Below, in pieces: positions 46,423 through 54,545 of a stretch of 54,545 nucleotides of DNA. This DNA comes from Gammaproteobacteria bacterium (lineage in GTDB: Bacteria; Pseudomonadota; Gammaproteobacteria; Chromatiales; Chromatiaceae). Position numbers and translations under genes: made by a program. The DNA lies in the NCBI GenBank assembly GCA_021773975.1, contig JAJFJN010000005.1, positions 1 through 54,545 on the forward strand, written 5' to 3'. Below the pieces are notes generated by a model. The model saw only the letters and a program-made list of their open reading frames with translations. It had not been told where the DNA came from and did not search any database. The number at the start of each line of letters is the position of its first letter. The first letter of the stretch is position 1.

Positions 46423-47418
46423 ATGAGCTTATTATTCAGCGCATGTACTACCAGGCGTATATTGCTGGTATTTTTGGCTGCCCTATCAATACTACCCGCC
46501 CAGGCATCATCAACTAGCGAGCATGAACAGTCATCCCGCGTTATCGTTGCAAAGGTAAATGGGCAACCTGTCTTTCAGGATCAACTGAAAGCCAGATTAC
46601 AAAAAAACTCAAGCAAAGATAGCCGTTTAAGCCCAGCAACAATATCCGACGAATCACCTGTAATCAAAAAAGCGCTACAAGAGCAGGCCTTAAACGAACA
46701 GATTGCCGCCGAGCTGTTCTACCAGGCAGGTCAACAGCTAAACATCCCCAATGCCAAAAACAAAATTGCGGCAGAAATTGCCAAGCGCAAAGCCGTATTT
46801 GTTGCCAACCAACAACAAGTTGATGATGAAGCCCTTAAAACATATGTGCAGCGCCATTTCTATATTAGTGAATACATGGCAGCTAAAGATCTGATTACTC
46901 CAAAAGTATCCGAAGCTGAACTCAGGGCATACTATGAAGAGACAAAGCAGGGCTATGTCAGTGACACTGATGCTGTTCATGTGCATCACATTCTAATCAA
47001 ACTAAATAAGAACAGCTCTGCCGAAGAACAAAATCAAGCACATAAAAAGATTCAACAGATTCAGCAACTCATTCTTGATGGCTTGTCTTTTGTAGAGGCC
47101 GCTAAAGAATATTCTCAAGATGCTAATGCATCCACTGGCGGTGATTTAGGCTACATCAAACCAGGCTACATGCCTCCTGAATTTGAAAAGCTGGCTTTTT
47201 CTCTAAAACCAGGGACACCCAGCCCCATTATTAAAACGAAATTTGGTTATCACCTACTTAAAACACTGGGAATTAAACCCAAAGGAACCTTGCCAAAATA
47301 TGAGGATGTAAAGGATTTCTTTGAGAAATACCTCTCCAACAGGTTGCGAGAAAAGAAAGTGCCTGCTCATGTGCAGCATTTAAAAGAGAGCGCCAAAATA
47401 GAGACATACCCATTTTAA
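46423..47418 (+). CDS. Parvulin-type peptidylprolyl isomerase (PpiC/SurA-like), exported
   Basis: 331 residues. Signal peptide (PAQA-SST), a SurA/PrsA-like N-terminal helical chaperone domain (VIVAKVNGQPVFQDQLKARL) and one PpiC rotamase domain at residues about 185-283 (VHVHHILIKL, FVEAAKEYSQD, GGDLGYIKPGYMPPEFEK, KTKFGYHLLKTL). It should act in the periplasm on folding of exported proteins; here the multiheme cytochromes rich in proline are the obvious clients. Prolyl isomerases of this type recur in multiheme cytochrome clusters, and similar proteins (EpsD) occur in exosortase loci. Its frame stays open upstream of the ATG back to about 46257. Confidence 0.87.
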   Translation: MSLLFSACTTRRILLVFLAALSILPAQASSTSEHEQSSRVIVAKVNGQPVFQDQLKARLQKNSSKDSRLSPATISDESPVIKKALQEQALNEQIAAELFYQAGQQLNIPNAKNKIAAEIAKRKAVFVANQQQVDDEALKTYVQRHFYISEYMAAKDLITPKVSEAELRAYYEETKQGYVSDTDAVHVHHILIKLNKNSSAEEQNQAHKKIQQIQQLILDGLSFVEAAKEYSQDANASTGGDLGYIKPGYMPPEFEKLAFSLKPGTPSPIIKTKFGYHLLKTLGIKPKGTLPKYEDVKDFFEKYLSNRLREKKVPAHVQHLKESAKIETYPF

Positions 47419-47497
47419 TAAAAAGAGGCCATTAGGCCTTACAACATCTCTAATCAGCAGACGCCACATACAACTCCCTATATATAGAGGTTACATA

Positions 47498-48025
47498 ATG
47501 GATTTTCAAAAAAAGTATTTTTTAATGGCACTGCTAATAATTGCCACCGCTCTCATTTCACCTAGTATCCTCGCTTGGGGAGGCGGAGGAAGTTACGGAG
47601 GCGGCGATAGTAATAGTGGGTGGACTCATGAGATCTGCCGAGTCTGTCATGTGGGTTACGCAGCAGAGGGGGTTCTTCCCTTGCCAAAGTTAAATCCTGA
47701 CAACCATCACAAGCTGGTCAAAACCAAGATCCAGCACGAAACAGCACCCAACTGGGAGAATGAGGGTGTATTTGGGGACAAATCTAAATATAACTGCCTA
47801 ACTTGCCATATTATTATACGTAATGAACAGGGAGCCATTGATACTGCACCTCCAAGGGACTGCCTGAACTGCCACGATCTATCAACCGTTACAGGGTACA
47901 GAGGCAATCGACATATGGATAGAAGCACCATCCGTTGCCCTGTTTGTCACTGTAGGATGCCTGCACCTGGCCCTCAATTTGGTAGCTGTAGTGATGGCGA
48001 TGGCAGCAGCTGGGGTGGCCGATAA
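47498..48025 (+). CDS. Tetraheme c-type cytochrome, paralogous to the octaheme N-half
   Basis: 175 residues. Signal peptide (SPSILA-WGG), a glycine-rich start (GGGGSYGGGDSNSG), then four CXXCH motifs at C47, C100, C122 and C147, and a glycine/serine-rich end with two more cysteines (C152, C164). Heme spacing (53, 22, 25 residues) parallels the first four hemes of the octaheme protein (61, 24, 25), and both share an HH pair after heme 1, the segment RDCLNCH / RDCLFCH at heme 3 and an R-H or H-H pair before heme 4. It could be a periplasmic donor, a cap or a minor subunit of the same filament; this is inference. Confidence 0.82.
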   Translation: MDFQKKYFLMALLIIATALISPSILAWGGGGSYGGGDSNSGWTHEICRVCHVGYAAEGVLPLPKLNPDNHHKLVKTKIQHETAPNWENEGVFGDKSKYNCLTCHIIIRNEQGAIDTAPPRDCLNCHDLSTVTGYRGNRHMDRSTIRCPVCHCRMPAPGPQFGSCSDGDGSSWGGR

Positions 48026-48071
48026 AACCGTAGAAGCCTCAATGTAGCTGGCAGTTAACCAACCAGCCAAA

Positions 48072-48107
48072 AGAGAGGGCTTATCTGTAAGCAGACAAGC
48101 CCTCTCT
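48072..48107 (+). terminator. Long hairpin closing the multiheme cluster
   Basis: AGAGAGGGCTT at 48072-48082 pairs with AAGCCCTCTCT at 48097-48107; the stem continues with TCTG/CAGA around a TAAG loop with one mismatch, about 16 bp in all. No T-tract follows. It lies 46 bases after the tetraheme stop. The rest of 48026-48353 shows no gene and should hold the promoter of the glycosyltransferase gene. Confidence 0.65.
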
Positions 48108-48353
48108 CCTCACTGCTCTGCCCCTCATCCAATAGCCCCACCCCTCTCTCAATAAGTATTAGCTATATTCAATCTCATACTGCACAATTATTCACACATC
48201 CTTATTAAACCGACTATCTTAAAGTATTGAATGCGCATAAAACGGCGTTCAGATACTAAGAAAATCTGTAGCCAAAAAGCCATATCATTCTGGTTAGACA
48301 TATAGACACAACACTACAAAACAGTCCCAACCAATAGGTCAGGGACAGAGACT

Positions 48354-49235
48354 ATGATAAAAAATACCCATCAAAATATAAGCATTATTATTCCAGCCAA
48401 AAATGAGGCTGATGCACTTCGCAGTCTCTTACCTGAGCTACGAGACAGGCAGCCTGAAGCAGAGATTATTGTAGTCAATGATGGCTCCACAGATGACACT
48501 GCTCAATTGGGCGATGAGATCCCCGGAGTCACAGTGCTAAACCTGCCCTACAATTTAGGGAACGGCGGTGCTGTAAAATCAGGGGCTCGTGCTGCAACAG
48601 GTGATATATTCATCTTTATGGATGCCGATGGGCAACATCAACCAAAGGATGTTGAACTGCTCCTCCAGCGTTTTTTTAAAGATGACCTGGATATGGTAAT
48701 CGGCGCGCGCACCAAATCATCCCAAGCAAACATTGGTCGTTCCGTTGCCAATAAACTGTACAATCGACTAGCCAGCTGGATGTCAGGCCATTACATACCC
48801 GATCTCACCTCTGGCTTTCGTGTAGTCAACGCAGAAAAATTCAAATCATTCCTACATCTGCTACCCAACGGTTTCTCTTACCCAACTACCATAACCATGT
48901 CTTTTTTTCGCTCAGCTTATACCGTGGGGTATGAGTCGATTACAGCTGAGACACGCCAAGGCAGAAAAAGTCATATTCGCCCCATAAAAGATGGCCTGCG
49001 TTTTCTGCTGATTATTTTTAAAGTCGGCTCGCTCTATTCACCATTAAAGCTATTCCTACCCATCAGTATATTTACGTTTACTTCGGGGATTGGACTGTAT
49101 GCCTATAACTACATAACTGAAGGGCGCTTTACCAATATGAGCGCCCTACTACTCAGCACCTCACTACTGGTATTTCTGATTGGCATGGTTTCCGAGCAGA
49201 TAACCAATCTGATGTTCTCACGGCGTGAGCGATGA
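48354..49235 (+). CDS. Family 2 glycosyltransferase (DPM1/polyprenyl-phosphate type) with C-terminal membrane helices
   Basis: 293 residues. GT-A fold: ISIIIPAKNEADALRSLLPE, VVNDGSTDDTAQ, GNGGAVKSGARAATGDIFIF, catalytic MDADGQHQPKD. Two hydrophobic segments near 230-250 and 262-282 anchor it in the membrane. Enzymes of this group move a sugar to polyprenyl phosphate or to a lipid-linked glycan. It is close to ugd and an O-antigen-ligase-type gene, so a surface polysaccharide role is likely. Confidence 0.9.
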   Translation: MIKNTHQNISIIIPAKNEADALRSLLPELRDRQPEAEIIVVNDGSTDDTAQLGDEIPGVTVLNLPYNLGNGGAVKSGARAATGDIFIFMDADGQHQPKDVELLLQRFFKDDLDMVIGARTKSSQANIGRSVANKLYNRLASWMSGHYIPDLTSGFRVVNAEKFKSFLHLLPNGFSYPTTITMSFFRSAYTVGYESITAETRQGRKSHIRPIKDGLRFLLIIFKVGSLYSPLKLFLPISIFTFTSGIGLYAYNYITEGRFTNMSALLLSTSLLVFLIGMVSEQITNLMFSRRER

Positions 49236-49296
49236 TAGTTTGAATGGCAGCATTTCAAATAGAATGCAGTTACTGACCCGCTTTCAGCTCTCCTTG

Positions 49297-50055
49297 TTAC
49301 TTTCTTCTTTGATCCATTAACTGACGAACATATTTAACCGGGATGGCATAACTGATCCCAGTTGGATTCTCCAGGGCAGACTCCTTGGTATTCTTCACCA
49401 GCACGCTATTCACCACACCCACCACGCGCCCCGTATCCACAGCATATAAAGGGCTACCACTATTACCCGGGTAAGCCGTGGCATCCAACTGAAAGACATC
49501 AAAAGGATCCCGCATACGGCGGATATGCTTCACATCCAATTTCCGCGCATTCAGTGCTGGAATAACAATGGGTGTGATTGCAGATACAATTCCACGGTGC
49601 GTTACCGGATACAGCCCTAATATCATGCCGATGGGAAAGCCCGTGAAGGCAAATAACTCCCCTTCCCGCACACCGGCGGCATCTCCCAACTCCAGTGCCG
49701 GCAGCGGTTCACCCTTAATAGAGAGCAAAGCCAGATCATGCACCGCATCCATTGCCACAATCTCTGCCTGACGCCCCTTGGCCTGTTTTCCACGCCCTAC
49801 GAAAATTGCCAGCGTCTCCATCCTGGCATAATCCATAACCTCAGGCACTACATGGTGATTTGTTATCACATAGCGCCCATCACCCACCACAAAACCGGTA
49901 CCCATAAACTGCGCTTTTGGGCTACGGGTTGGCAGAATTGTGCCTACTGCAACAATGCTTGAACGCACTCTATCTACTGTATCGGGTAAATCAACAGCCC
50001 CAGATGAGATGGGCCATAAAATGACCATTAGAAAAGCGGCAGTGTAATGACGCAT
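49297..50055 (-). CDS. Trypsin-like serine protease (S1C, HtrA-like without PDZ)
   Basis: 252 residues from the ATG at 50055 (an in-frame start at 50085 adds ten residues that do not look like a signal peptide). Signal peptide (SSGA-VDL). Catalytic triad H68 (VITNHHVV), D107 (VHDLALL), S199 (YPGNSGSPL). No PDZ domain follows. Periplasmic quality control or processing protease; substrate unknown. It is 25 bases downstream of ugd on the same strand when counted from the longer start, so it may be cotranscribed. Confidence 0.87.
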   Translation of the reverse strand: MRHYTAAFLMVILWPISSGAVDLPDTVDRVRSSIVAVGTILPTRSPKAQFMGTGFVVGDGRYVITNHHVVPEVMDYARMETLAIFVGRGKQAKGRQAEIVAMDAVHDLALLSIKGEPLPALELGDAAGVREGELFAFTGFPIGMILGLYPVTHRGIVSAITPIVIPALNARKLDVKHIRRMRDPFDVFQLDATAYPGNSGSPLYAVDTGRVVGVVNSVLVKNTKESALENPTGISYAIPVKYVRQLMDQRRK

Positions 50056-50110
50056 CAATGACCACTCACCTAACAGTCCGTTCATTCACTGTCTCCCTCG
50101 TGCTGCATCT

Positions 50111-51418
50111 TCAAACACGACCAACACAGTGATATTGGAAGCCTGCTTTTCTCATCTGATCCGGCTCATACACATTCCTCAAATCAACAAATACATCACC
50201 CTTCATCAAGGATTTAACCTCTTCTAAATTCAATCCCCGATAAACATTCCACTCTGTCATAAGAATAACTGCATCTGCACCCTTCATCGCTTCAGCTGGA
50301 TTATCACAGTAGTTAATTCCTTCTGGGAGCAGCTCAGCCGCCTCTCTCATTCCTTCGGGGTCATGGGCATTAATGGTTGCCCCCTTTTCGATCAGCGCAG
50401 GCAATATCGATAGCGCTGGCGCATCACGCATATCATCCGTCTCAGGTTTGAATGTCAGCCCAAGTACAGCCAGTGTTTTACCCGATTCATTGCCACCAAG
50501 CGCCTGACGAATCTTACCTACCATTCGCGCTTTCTGCGCCGCATTAACCTCAATAACAGATTCTACAATACGACTTGAGGTGCCATGCTCTTGGGCTATT
50601 CGCACTAAAGCCAGGGTGTCTTTTGGAAAACAAGAACCACCATAACCCGGCCCAGCATGCAGGAATTTCCGGCCTATTCTTCCATCCAGTCCCATGCCTT
50701 TAGCTACCGCATGAACATCAGCGCCAACCTTCTCACATAGATCTGATATCTCATTAATGAATGAGATTTTTGTTGCCAAAAATGCATTGGATGCATATTT
50801 AACCAACTCAGCACTTTCCAGGTTGGTTACATGAATGGGAGCCTCAATCAGATTGATTGGGCGATATAACTCTCGCAGCAGTGCTTCTGCTCTCTCACTT
50901 TCCACCCCAAGCACAACCCGGTCTGGGCGCATAAAATCACCAATGGCCGCGCCTTCTCGAAGAAATTCTGGATTGGAAGCCACATCAAAATCAGCATCTG
51001 GGTTCTCTTCCTTAATGATTCGATGAACCTGACGAGCTGTTCCAACCGGGACGGTGGATTTATCTACGACCACTGTATAGCCTTCTAGATGCTTAGCAAT
51101 CTCCTTTGCTGCTGCATAGACATATTTCAGATCCGCATGGCCATCCCCACGCCTTGTTGGAGTACCAACCCCGATAAATATCAGATCGGCCTTACCGACA
51201 GAGGCAGAAAAGTCAGTGGTAAAAGTAAGCCGCCCAGCCTCAACATTCTTCTTTACCAGATTATCCAGGCCTGGCTCATAGATTGGGATTTTGCCATTAT
51301 TTAGGGCATCAATTTTTGACTCATCAACATCCAAGCAAGTTACATGAGCACCAAACTCAGCAAAGCATGCACCTGATACCAAGCCAACATAACCCGCACC
51401 GATCATTGTTATTTCCAT
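50111..51418 (-). CDS. ugd: UDP-glucose 6-dehydrogenase
   Basis: 435 residues. NAD-binding start MEITMIGAGYVGLVSGACFA, VGTPTRRGDGHADLKYVYAA, TVPVGTARQV, catalytic cysteine in GPGYGGSCFPKDT at about residue 260, and GLTFKPETDDMRDAPAL. It oxidises UDP-glucose to UDP-glucuronate, the donor for acidic polysaccharides. Divergent from the large polymerase-like gene at 51559 with 140 bases between them, which supports a common pathway. Confidence 0.96.
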   Translation of the reverse strand: MEITMIGAGYVGLVSGACFAEFGAHVTCLDVDESKIDALNNGKIPIYEPGLDNLVKKNVEAGRLTFTTDFSASVGKADLIFIGVGTPTRRGDGHADLKYVYAAAKEIAKHLEGYTVVVDKSTVPVGTARQVHRIIKEENPDADFDVASNPEFLREGAAIGDFMRPDRVVLGVESERAEALLRELYRPINLIEAPIHVTNLESAELVKYASNAFLATKISFINEISDLCEKVGADVHAVAKGMGLDGRIGRKFLHAGPGYGGSCFPKDTLALVRIAQEHGTSSRIVESVIEVNAAQKARMVGKIRQALGGNESGKTLAVLGLTFKPETDDMRDAPALSILPALIEKGATINAHDPEGMREAAELLPEGINYCDNPAEAMKGADAVILMTEWNVYRGLNLEEVKSLMKGDVFVDLRNVYEPDQMRKAGFQYHCVGRV

Positions 51419-51558
51419 TATTACCCTTTAATTTAGATAAAACATAGAACGAAAATACAGTCATCCCAACTGCCCTGCCGCAGTATACAATAGGAAAATA
51501 GTTTGCTTTTGAAGTATTCTAGTCAGCCCATGGACTGATTCACTAAGCTTTCCAGATA

Positions 51559-54426
51559 ATGCCACAAACAGAACTTTCTGAAAGAATCTACCAGAAAAGG
51601 AAGATACCCCTTCTTCTGATGCTGTTACAACGTTTTCTGACACTGGCCTTGCTTGGGATCGTTACTCTTACACTGGTAGATTTCCCCGTCGCCAAGAACT
51701 GGATTGCACTTGGATTAGGCGCTTATGTACTCCTGCTCTGGCGCTTTCCCTCAGCATGGCTGCTCATCATTCCAACTCTTCTACCTGTTCTCGATTTTAC
51801 TCCATGGTCCGGTCGCATCTTCTTTGGTGAATTTGACCTACTGGTATTAATGACTTGCGCTGTAGGTTATTGGCGCAAAGACCCATGGATTAATCCTCTG
51901 CAATTTAACCGCAAAACCTGGTTTCTCATTCTGCTACTCATCGCTTGGCAGTCCTACACCACCCTGAATGGTTTATTACCGCTTCAACCCATCGACGCCA
52001 ACTCGTTTACAAGTTATTACAGCCAATACAACAGCCTGCGTATTGCCAAAGGTTTCTTCTTTGCACTGATGCTACTCCCTCTGCTGGGACAGGCCATTGG
52101 ACGCGGCACTTCTGTAGTCAAACTTTTCTCTCTCGGAATGCTGGGAGGGCTAGCCACGGCATTGATGGCTATCATATGGGAGCGCGCTTTATTTGCCGGC
52201 ATCTTTAATTTCGACAAACCCTACCGGGTAACCGGCTTCTTTTCAGGGATGCTGACAGGTGGCGCCCCTATAGACGCTCACCTAGCACTATCTTTGCCTT
52301 TTATTGCTTTTATCTTCCTAGCCTGGCGTAACTTTGTCACCCAAATACTTGGGGTTATCTTTCTCGCTATAGCCATTTATGGATTAGCTGTCACCTTTAG
52401 TCGCGCGGACTATCTTGCTGTTGCTTTCATTACAGTCAGTTTCTTTGGCGCTTGGTTTTACCTGCGAAGACAACCTAATACAGAGCACTCAATATTAGGG
52501 AAGCATTATTATTTAATAACTGGTTTACTGATAGTCTCCTTAATTCCTGTTATATCTGGGAATTACATCCAGTCCAGATTTGCTACAACTGCCTCAGACT
52601 TTATGCATCGAATCGACCACTGGCAGAAAACAGTGGGCATAATGGATAACAATTGGAACACTCAACTGTTTGGCATGGGTAAAGGAGCATTTCCCAGAAC
52701 ATACTTCTGGGAATATCCAACCGATACTCCTCCAGCCACCGTGCAGCATCAAACAGAAGGTGTAAATGGTTTTCTCCGCTTCGGAAAAAGTGGCTCACAA
52801 GGAAATCTTTTTCTTCGCCAACGTTTCACCATTCTCGAGGAAGGGCCTTATCACCTTAGCCTTGACTTACGACCGCTTACCAAAAAGCCCACTCGTCTTC
52901 TGATAGAAATTTGTGAACGCTTGATATTTCAAGCCTATCGCGAATGCCGATGGTTAGGGATCAACACTCAATCTGACCCACAACAGTGGGTCAACTTTAA
53001 TAACAAATTAAACATCAATGGGTTGGGGGAAAGTTACTGGTATGGGAGTCGCCCAGTTGAAATATCCATTCTCAATAGAGGCTTGGGTGAAGGCATTGAT
53101 ATCGACAATATTCAAATCAGCACACCCAGCGGTAGGCAGCTACTTGCCAATGGCGACTTCAATTCAGGTCTTGAACACTGGGTCATTTCATTTGGCGATC
53201 ATCTTGCCTGGCACATAAAAAACGCCTGGGTTGACGTGTTTTTTGAAAGCGGGATCATCGGCCTTTTACTATTCATGACTTTATCATTAACTCTTCTATT
53301 CAACCTCATACAGCGCCTTAAGAAAAGAGACCAACTACCTCTGCTAATTCTTCCTGCATTTGTCGGGTTTCTTATTATTGGATTATTTGACAGTCTTTTC
53401 GATGAACCTAAACTTGGAATTCTATTTTTCCTACTATCATGGATTACTCTTTCCAACTCAATAACATACCCCAGTTTACCTCAACTGCAATCGCATAAAA
53501 CCACCTATTTCCACCAATTAATTAAAGCCTACTACCATTTACCAGCACCATACCAAGTTACCTTGGGGGGGCTTTTTGCTGCACTAGTCCTGTCTACTCT
53601 ATTTGTTGGTGCTACACGGCATTATGAGCTTACTTCAGAGCAGTTAATAATCAGGGCCTTAGAAAAATCCGGCATCACCAGTGGGCCAATTACCGATCTC
53701 ATTTCTCCAAAAATAAAATACTCAGATCAATCCTTTGCAGGAACAGTTCGTACTACCCATCCCCGCATATTACTGCCAGAACTTTCTACATGGACAGGGA
53801 AAGCAATACCCAAATTTATGCAGCACCGTGAAAATCTCTATGCTAAACAGGGAACCCGCCCACCCGCCTCTTGTGGTTATGGAGGAGTACTTGGACTTGC
53901 CAGCTGCTGGGTGAATACGGGCAATCATGAAGCTGCAGAAAAATTATCACAGCAATTACGTACCGATTATCTGACCATCCCACAGCCTAATGGAAATTAT
54001 GGCAACGGCTGGGAATTTGCACTTGCTTATGATTTTCTTAGCCTCTACCCTGAACTATCAAGGATGGATCAACTAGAGATTGAAGAGAAGATTCAAACAG
54101 CCCTTCGCCATTCTCTTCTGCTACTGGATGATGACGGCATGTCCCTCTGGCATGGCCGCTCCACCCTCTCTGCTATTGCCTGGCTGTGCGCTATAGTCTT
54201 AGATCAAAACAATCCGGAGATACAACTCCTAACCAAGAGAGCACAAGGCCATTTTCTTGAAACAATGAAGGCCCTAGCGCTTACTGAGGCCTGGCCTGAA
54301 GGCTATCTTTACTGGGTCAATGACCGTGGGTTTCTTATCACTCTTGCCGCCTCCGCCTATCTTAATGGCATTGAGAGCAGCCCTGAGGATGCCAACCATA
54401 TTCGCACAAAATGCTTGGGCACTTGA
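51559..54426 (+). CDS. O-antigen ligase/polymerase-type membrane protein with inserted beta-sandwich and heparinase-like tail, 3' truncated
   Basis: 955 residues. Residues about 20-330 are hydrophobic helices of an O-antigen ligase/Wzy-type protein (SLPFIAFIFLAWRNF, FSRADYLAVAF near the Wzy_C-like region). Residues about 400-550 are a periplasmic beta-rich insert resembling a carbohydrate-binding module (LFLRQRFTILEEGPYHLSLD, LANGDFNSGLEHW). More membrane helices follow (to about 685). From about 730 the sequence (HPRILLPELSTWTG, then WEFALAYDFL and LHSLLL-type helices) resembles the N-terminal helical part of heparinase II/III or alginate lyases. It ends at IRTKCLGT just before a transposase, where the helical domain should continue, so truncation by an IS is likely. 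Confidence 0.7.
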   Translation: MPQTELSERIYQKRKIPLLLMLLQRFLTLALLGIVTLTLVDFPVAKNWIALGLGAYVLLLWRFPSAWLLIIPTLLPVLDFTPWSGRIFFGEFDLLVLMTCAVGYWRKDPWINPLQFNRKTWFLILLLIAWQSYTTLNGLLPLQPIDANSFTSYYSQYNSLRIAKGFFFALMLLPLLGQAIGRGTSVVKLFSLGMLGGLATALMAIIWERALFAGIFNFDKPYRVTGFFSGMLTGGAPIDAHLALSLPFIAFIFLAWRNFVTQILGVIFLAIAIYGLAVTFSRADYLAVAFITVSFFGAWFYLRRQPNTEHSILGKHYYLITGLLIVSLIPVISGNYIQSRFATTASDFMHRIDHWQKTVGIMDNNWNTQLFGMGKGAFPRTYFWEYPTDTPPATVQHQTEGVNGFLRFGKSGSQGNLFLRQRFTILEEGPYHLSLDLRPLTKKPTRLLIEICERLIFQAYRECRWLGINTQSDPQQWVNFNNKLNINGLGESYWYGSRPVEISILNRGLGEGIDIDNIQISTPSGRQLLANGDFNSGLEHWVISFGDHLAWHIKNAWVDVFFESGIIGLLLFMTLSLTLLFNLIQRLKKRDQLPLLILPAFVGFLIIGLFDSLFDEPKLGILFFLLSWITLSNSITYPSLPQLQSHKTTYFHQLIKAYYHLPAPYQVTLGGLFAALVLSTLFVGATRHYELTSEQLIIRALEKSGITSGPITDLISPKIKYSDQSFAGTVRTTHPRILLPELSTWTGKAIPKFMQHRENLYAKQGTRPPASCGYGGVLGLASCWVNTGNHEAAEKLSQQLRTDYLTIPQPNGNYGNGWEFALAYDFLSLYPELSRMDQLEIEEKIQTALRHSLLLLDDDGMSLWHGRSTLSAIAWLCAIVLDQNNPEIQLLTKRAQGHFLETMKALALTEAWPEGYLYWVNDRGFLITLAASAYLNGIESSPEDANHIRTKCLGT

Positions 54427-54458
54427 CTCCTACGATCTAACTGAACCATAGTCTATCT

Positions 54459-54545
54459 GTGAAGAACTCCAAACCAGCTTATCCAAAGACAGTGCGGGAC
54501 TTTCGCAAGCAGTTTGCATCAGAACAGTCGTGTATTGAGTATTTG
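54459..54545 (+). CDS. IS1595-type transposase, N-terminal end, cut by window edge
   Basis: From the GTG at 54459 the frame reads KTVRDFRKQFASEQSCIEYL up to the last base, matching the start of IS1595-family transposases (F...F..E..C..YL before the zinc ribbon CPxC). The left end of the IS should lie between about 54400 and 54458. The rest of the element is outside the window. Confidence 0.65.
   Translation, partial: MKNSKPAYPKTVRDFRKQFASEQSCIEYL

Overview
The window looks like a chromosomal segment of a gammaproteobacterium of moderate GC content. The evidence is the gene orders: ilvB-ilvH-ilvC, pssA-leuA-UDG-rimI, csiV behind mfd, epmB/efp/epmA, a Pseudomonas-type minor pilin cluster (fimT-pilV-pilW-pilX-pilY1-pilY2 position-pilE), purM-purN next to DUF2066, a CDP-alcohol phosphatidyltransferase and hda. 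VPLPA-CTERM proteins, several c-type cytochromes and DUF4124/DUF4389/DUF2066 proteins fit an environmental respiratory (for example sulfur- or metal-cycling) gammaproteobacterium. The genus cannot be fixed from the sequence alone.

Layout. 1-0.7 kb: tail of a REP-associated transposase, tandem repeats and an orphan IS630-type HTH protein. 1.0-5.9 kb (minus): Gre-like factor, DUF4389, SPOUT methyltransferase, PQQ sugar dehydrogenase, diheme cytochrome, rimI, family 4 uracil-DNA glycosylase. 5.9-12 kb (minus): leuA, pssA, ilvC, ilvH, ilvB. 12.2-17.5 kb: small secreted proteins, the wreck of a two-component system, a VPLPA-CTERM protein, a gene-poor stretch, a lipoprotein, a PNPOx-like protein and a PilZ protein with a tiny membrane-protein neighbour. 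17.5-24 kb (minus): csiV, mfd and a large PilZ-like conserved protein. 24.1-26.7 kb: epmB, efp and epmA, the beta-lysylation system for EF-P with its substrate. 26.8-34.2 kb: type IV pilus minor pilin operon with overlapping genes. 34.2-37.1 kb (minus): psd, rhodanese, aminotransferase. 37.5-42.7 kb: second VPLPA-CTERM protein, hda, phosphatidyltransferase, DUF2066, purM, purN.

The most striking region is 43.3-48.0 kb: an octaheme c-type cytochrome with a heme-free C-terminal domain, a secreted subtilisin-like protease, a parvulin-type prolyl isomerase and a tetraheme cytochrome, all on the plus strand. This matches the logic of the Geobacter OmcZ/OzpA nanowire system (octaheme precursor plus a dedicated subtilase) but in a gammaproteobacterial setting. 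The tetraheme protein looks like a paralogue of the first four-heme module of the octaheme protein. The cluster is a candidate extracellular electron-transfer filament system.

48.3-54.5 kb is a polysaccharide region: a family 2 glycosyltransferase, a trypsin-like protease, ugd, and a 955-residue O-antigen-ligase-type membrane protein with an inserted beta-sandwich and a C-terminal heparinase-like helical domain. That domain ends abruptly just before the start of an IS1595-type transposase that runs off the window, so it is probably truncated by the insertion. No rRNA, tRNA or CRISPR array was recognised.
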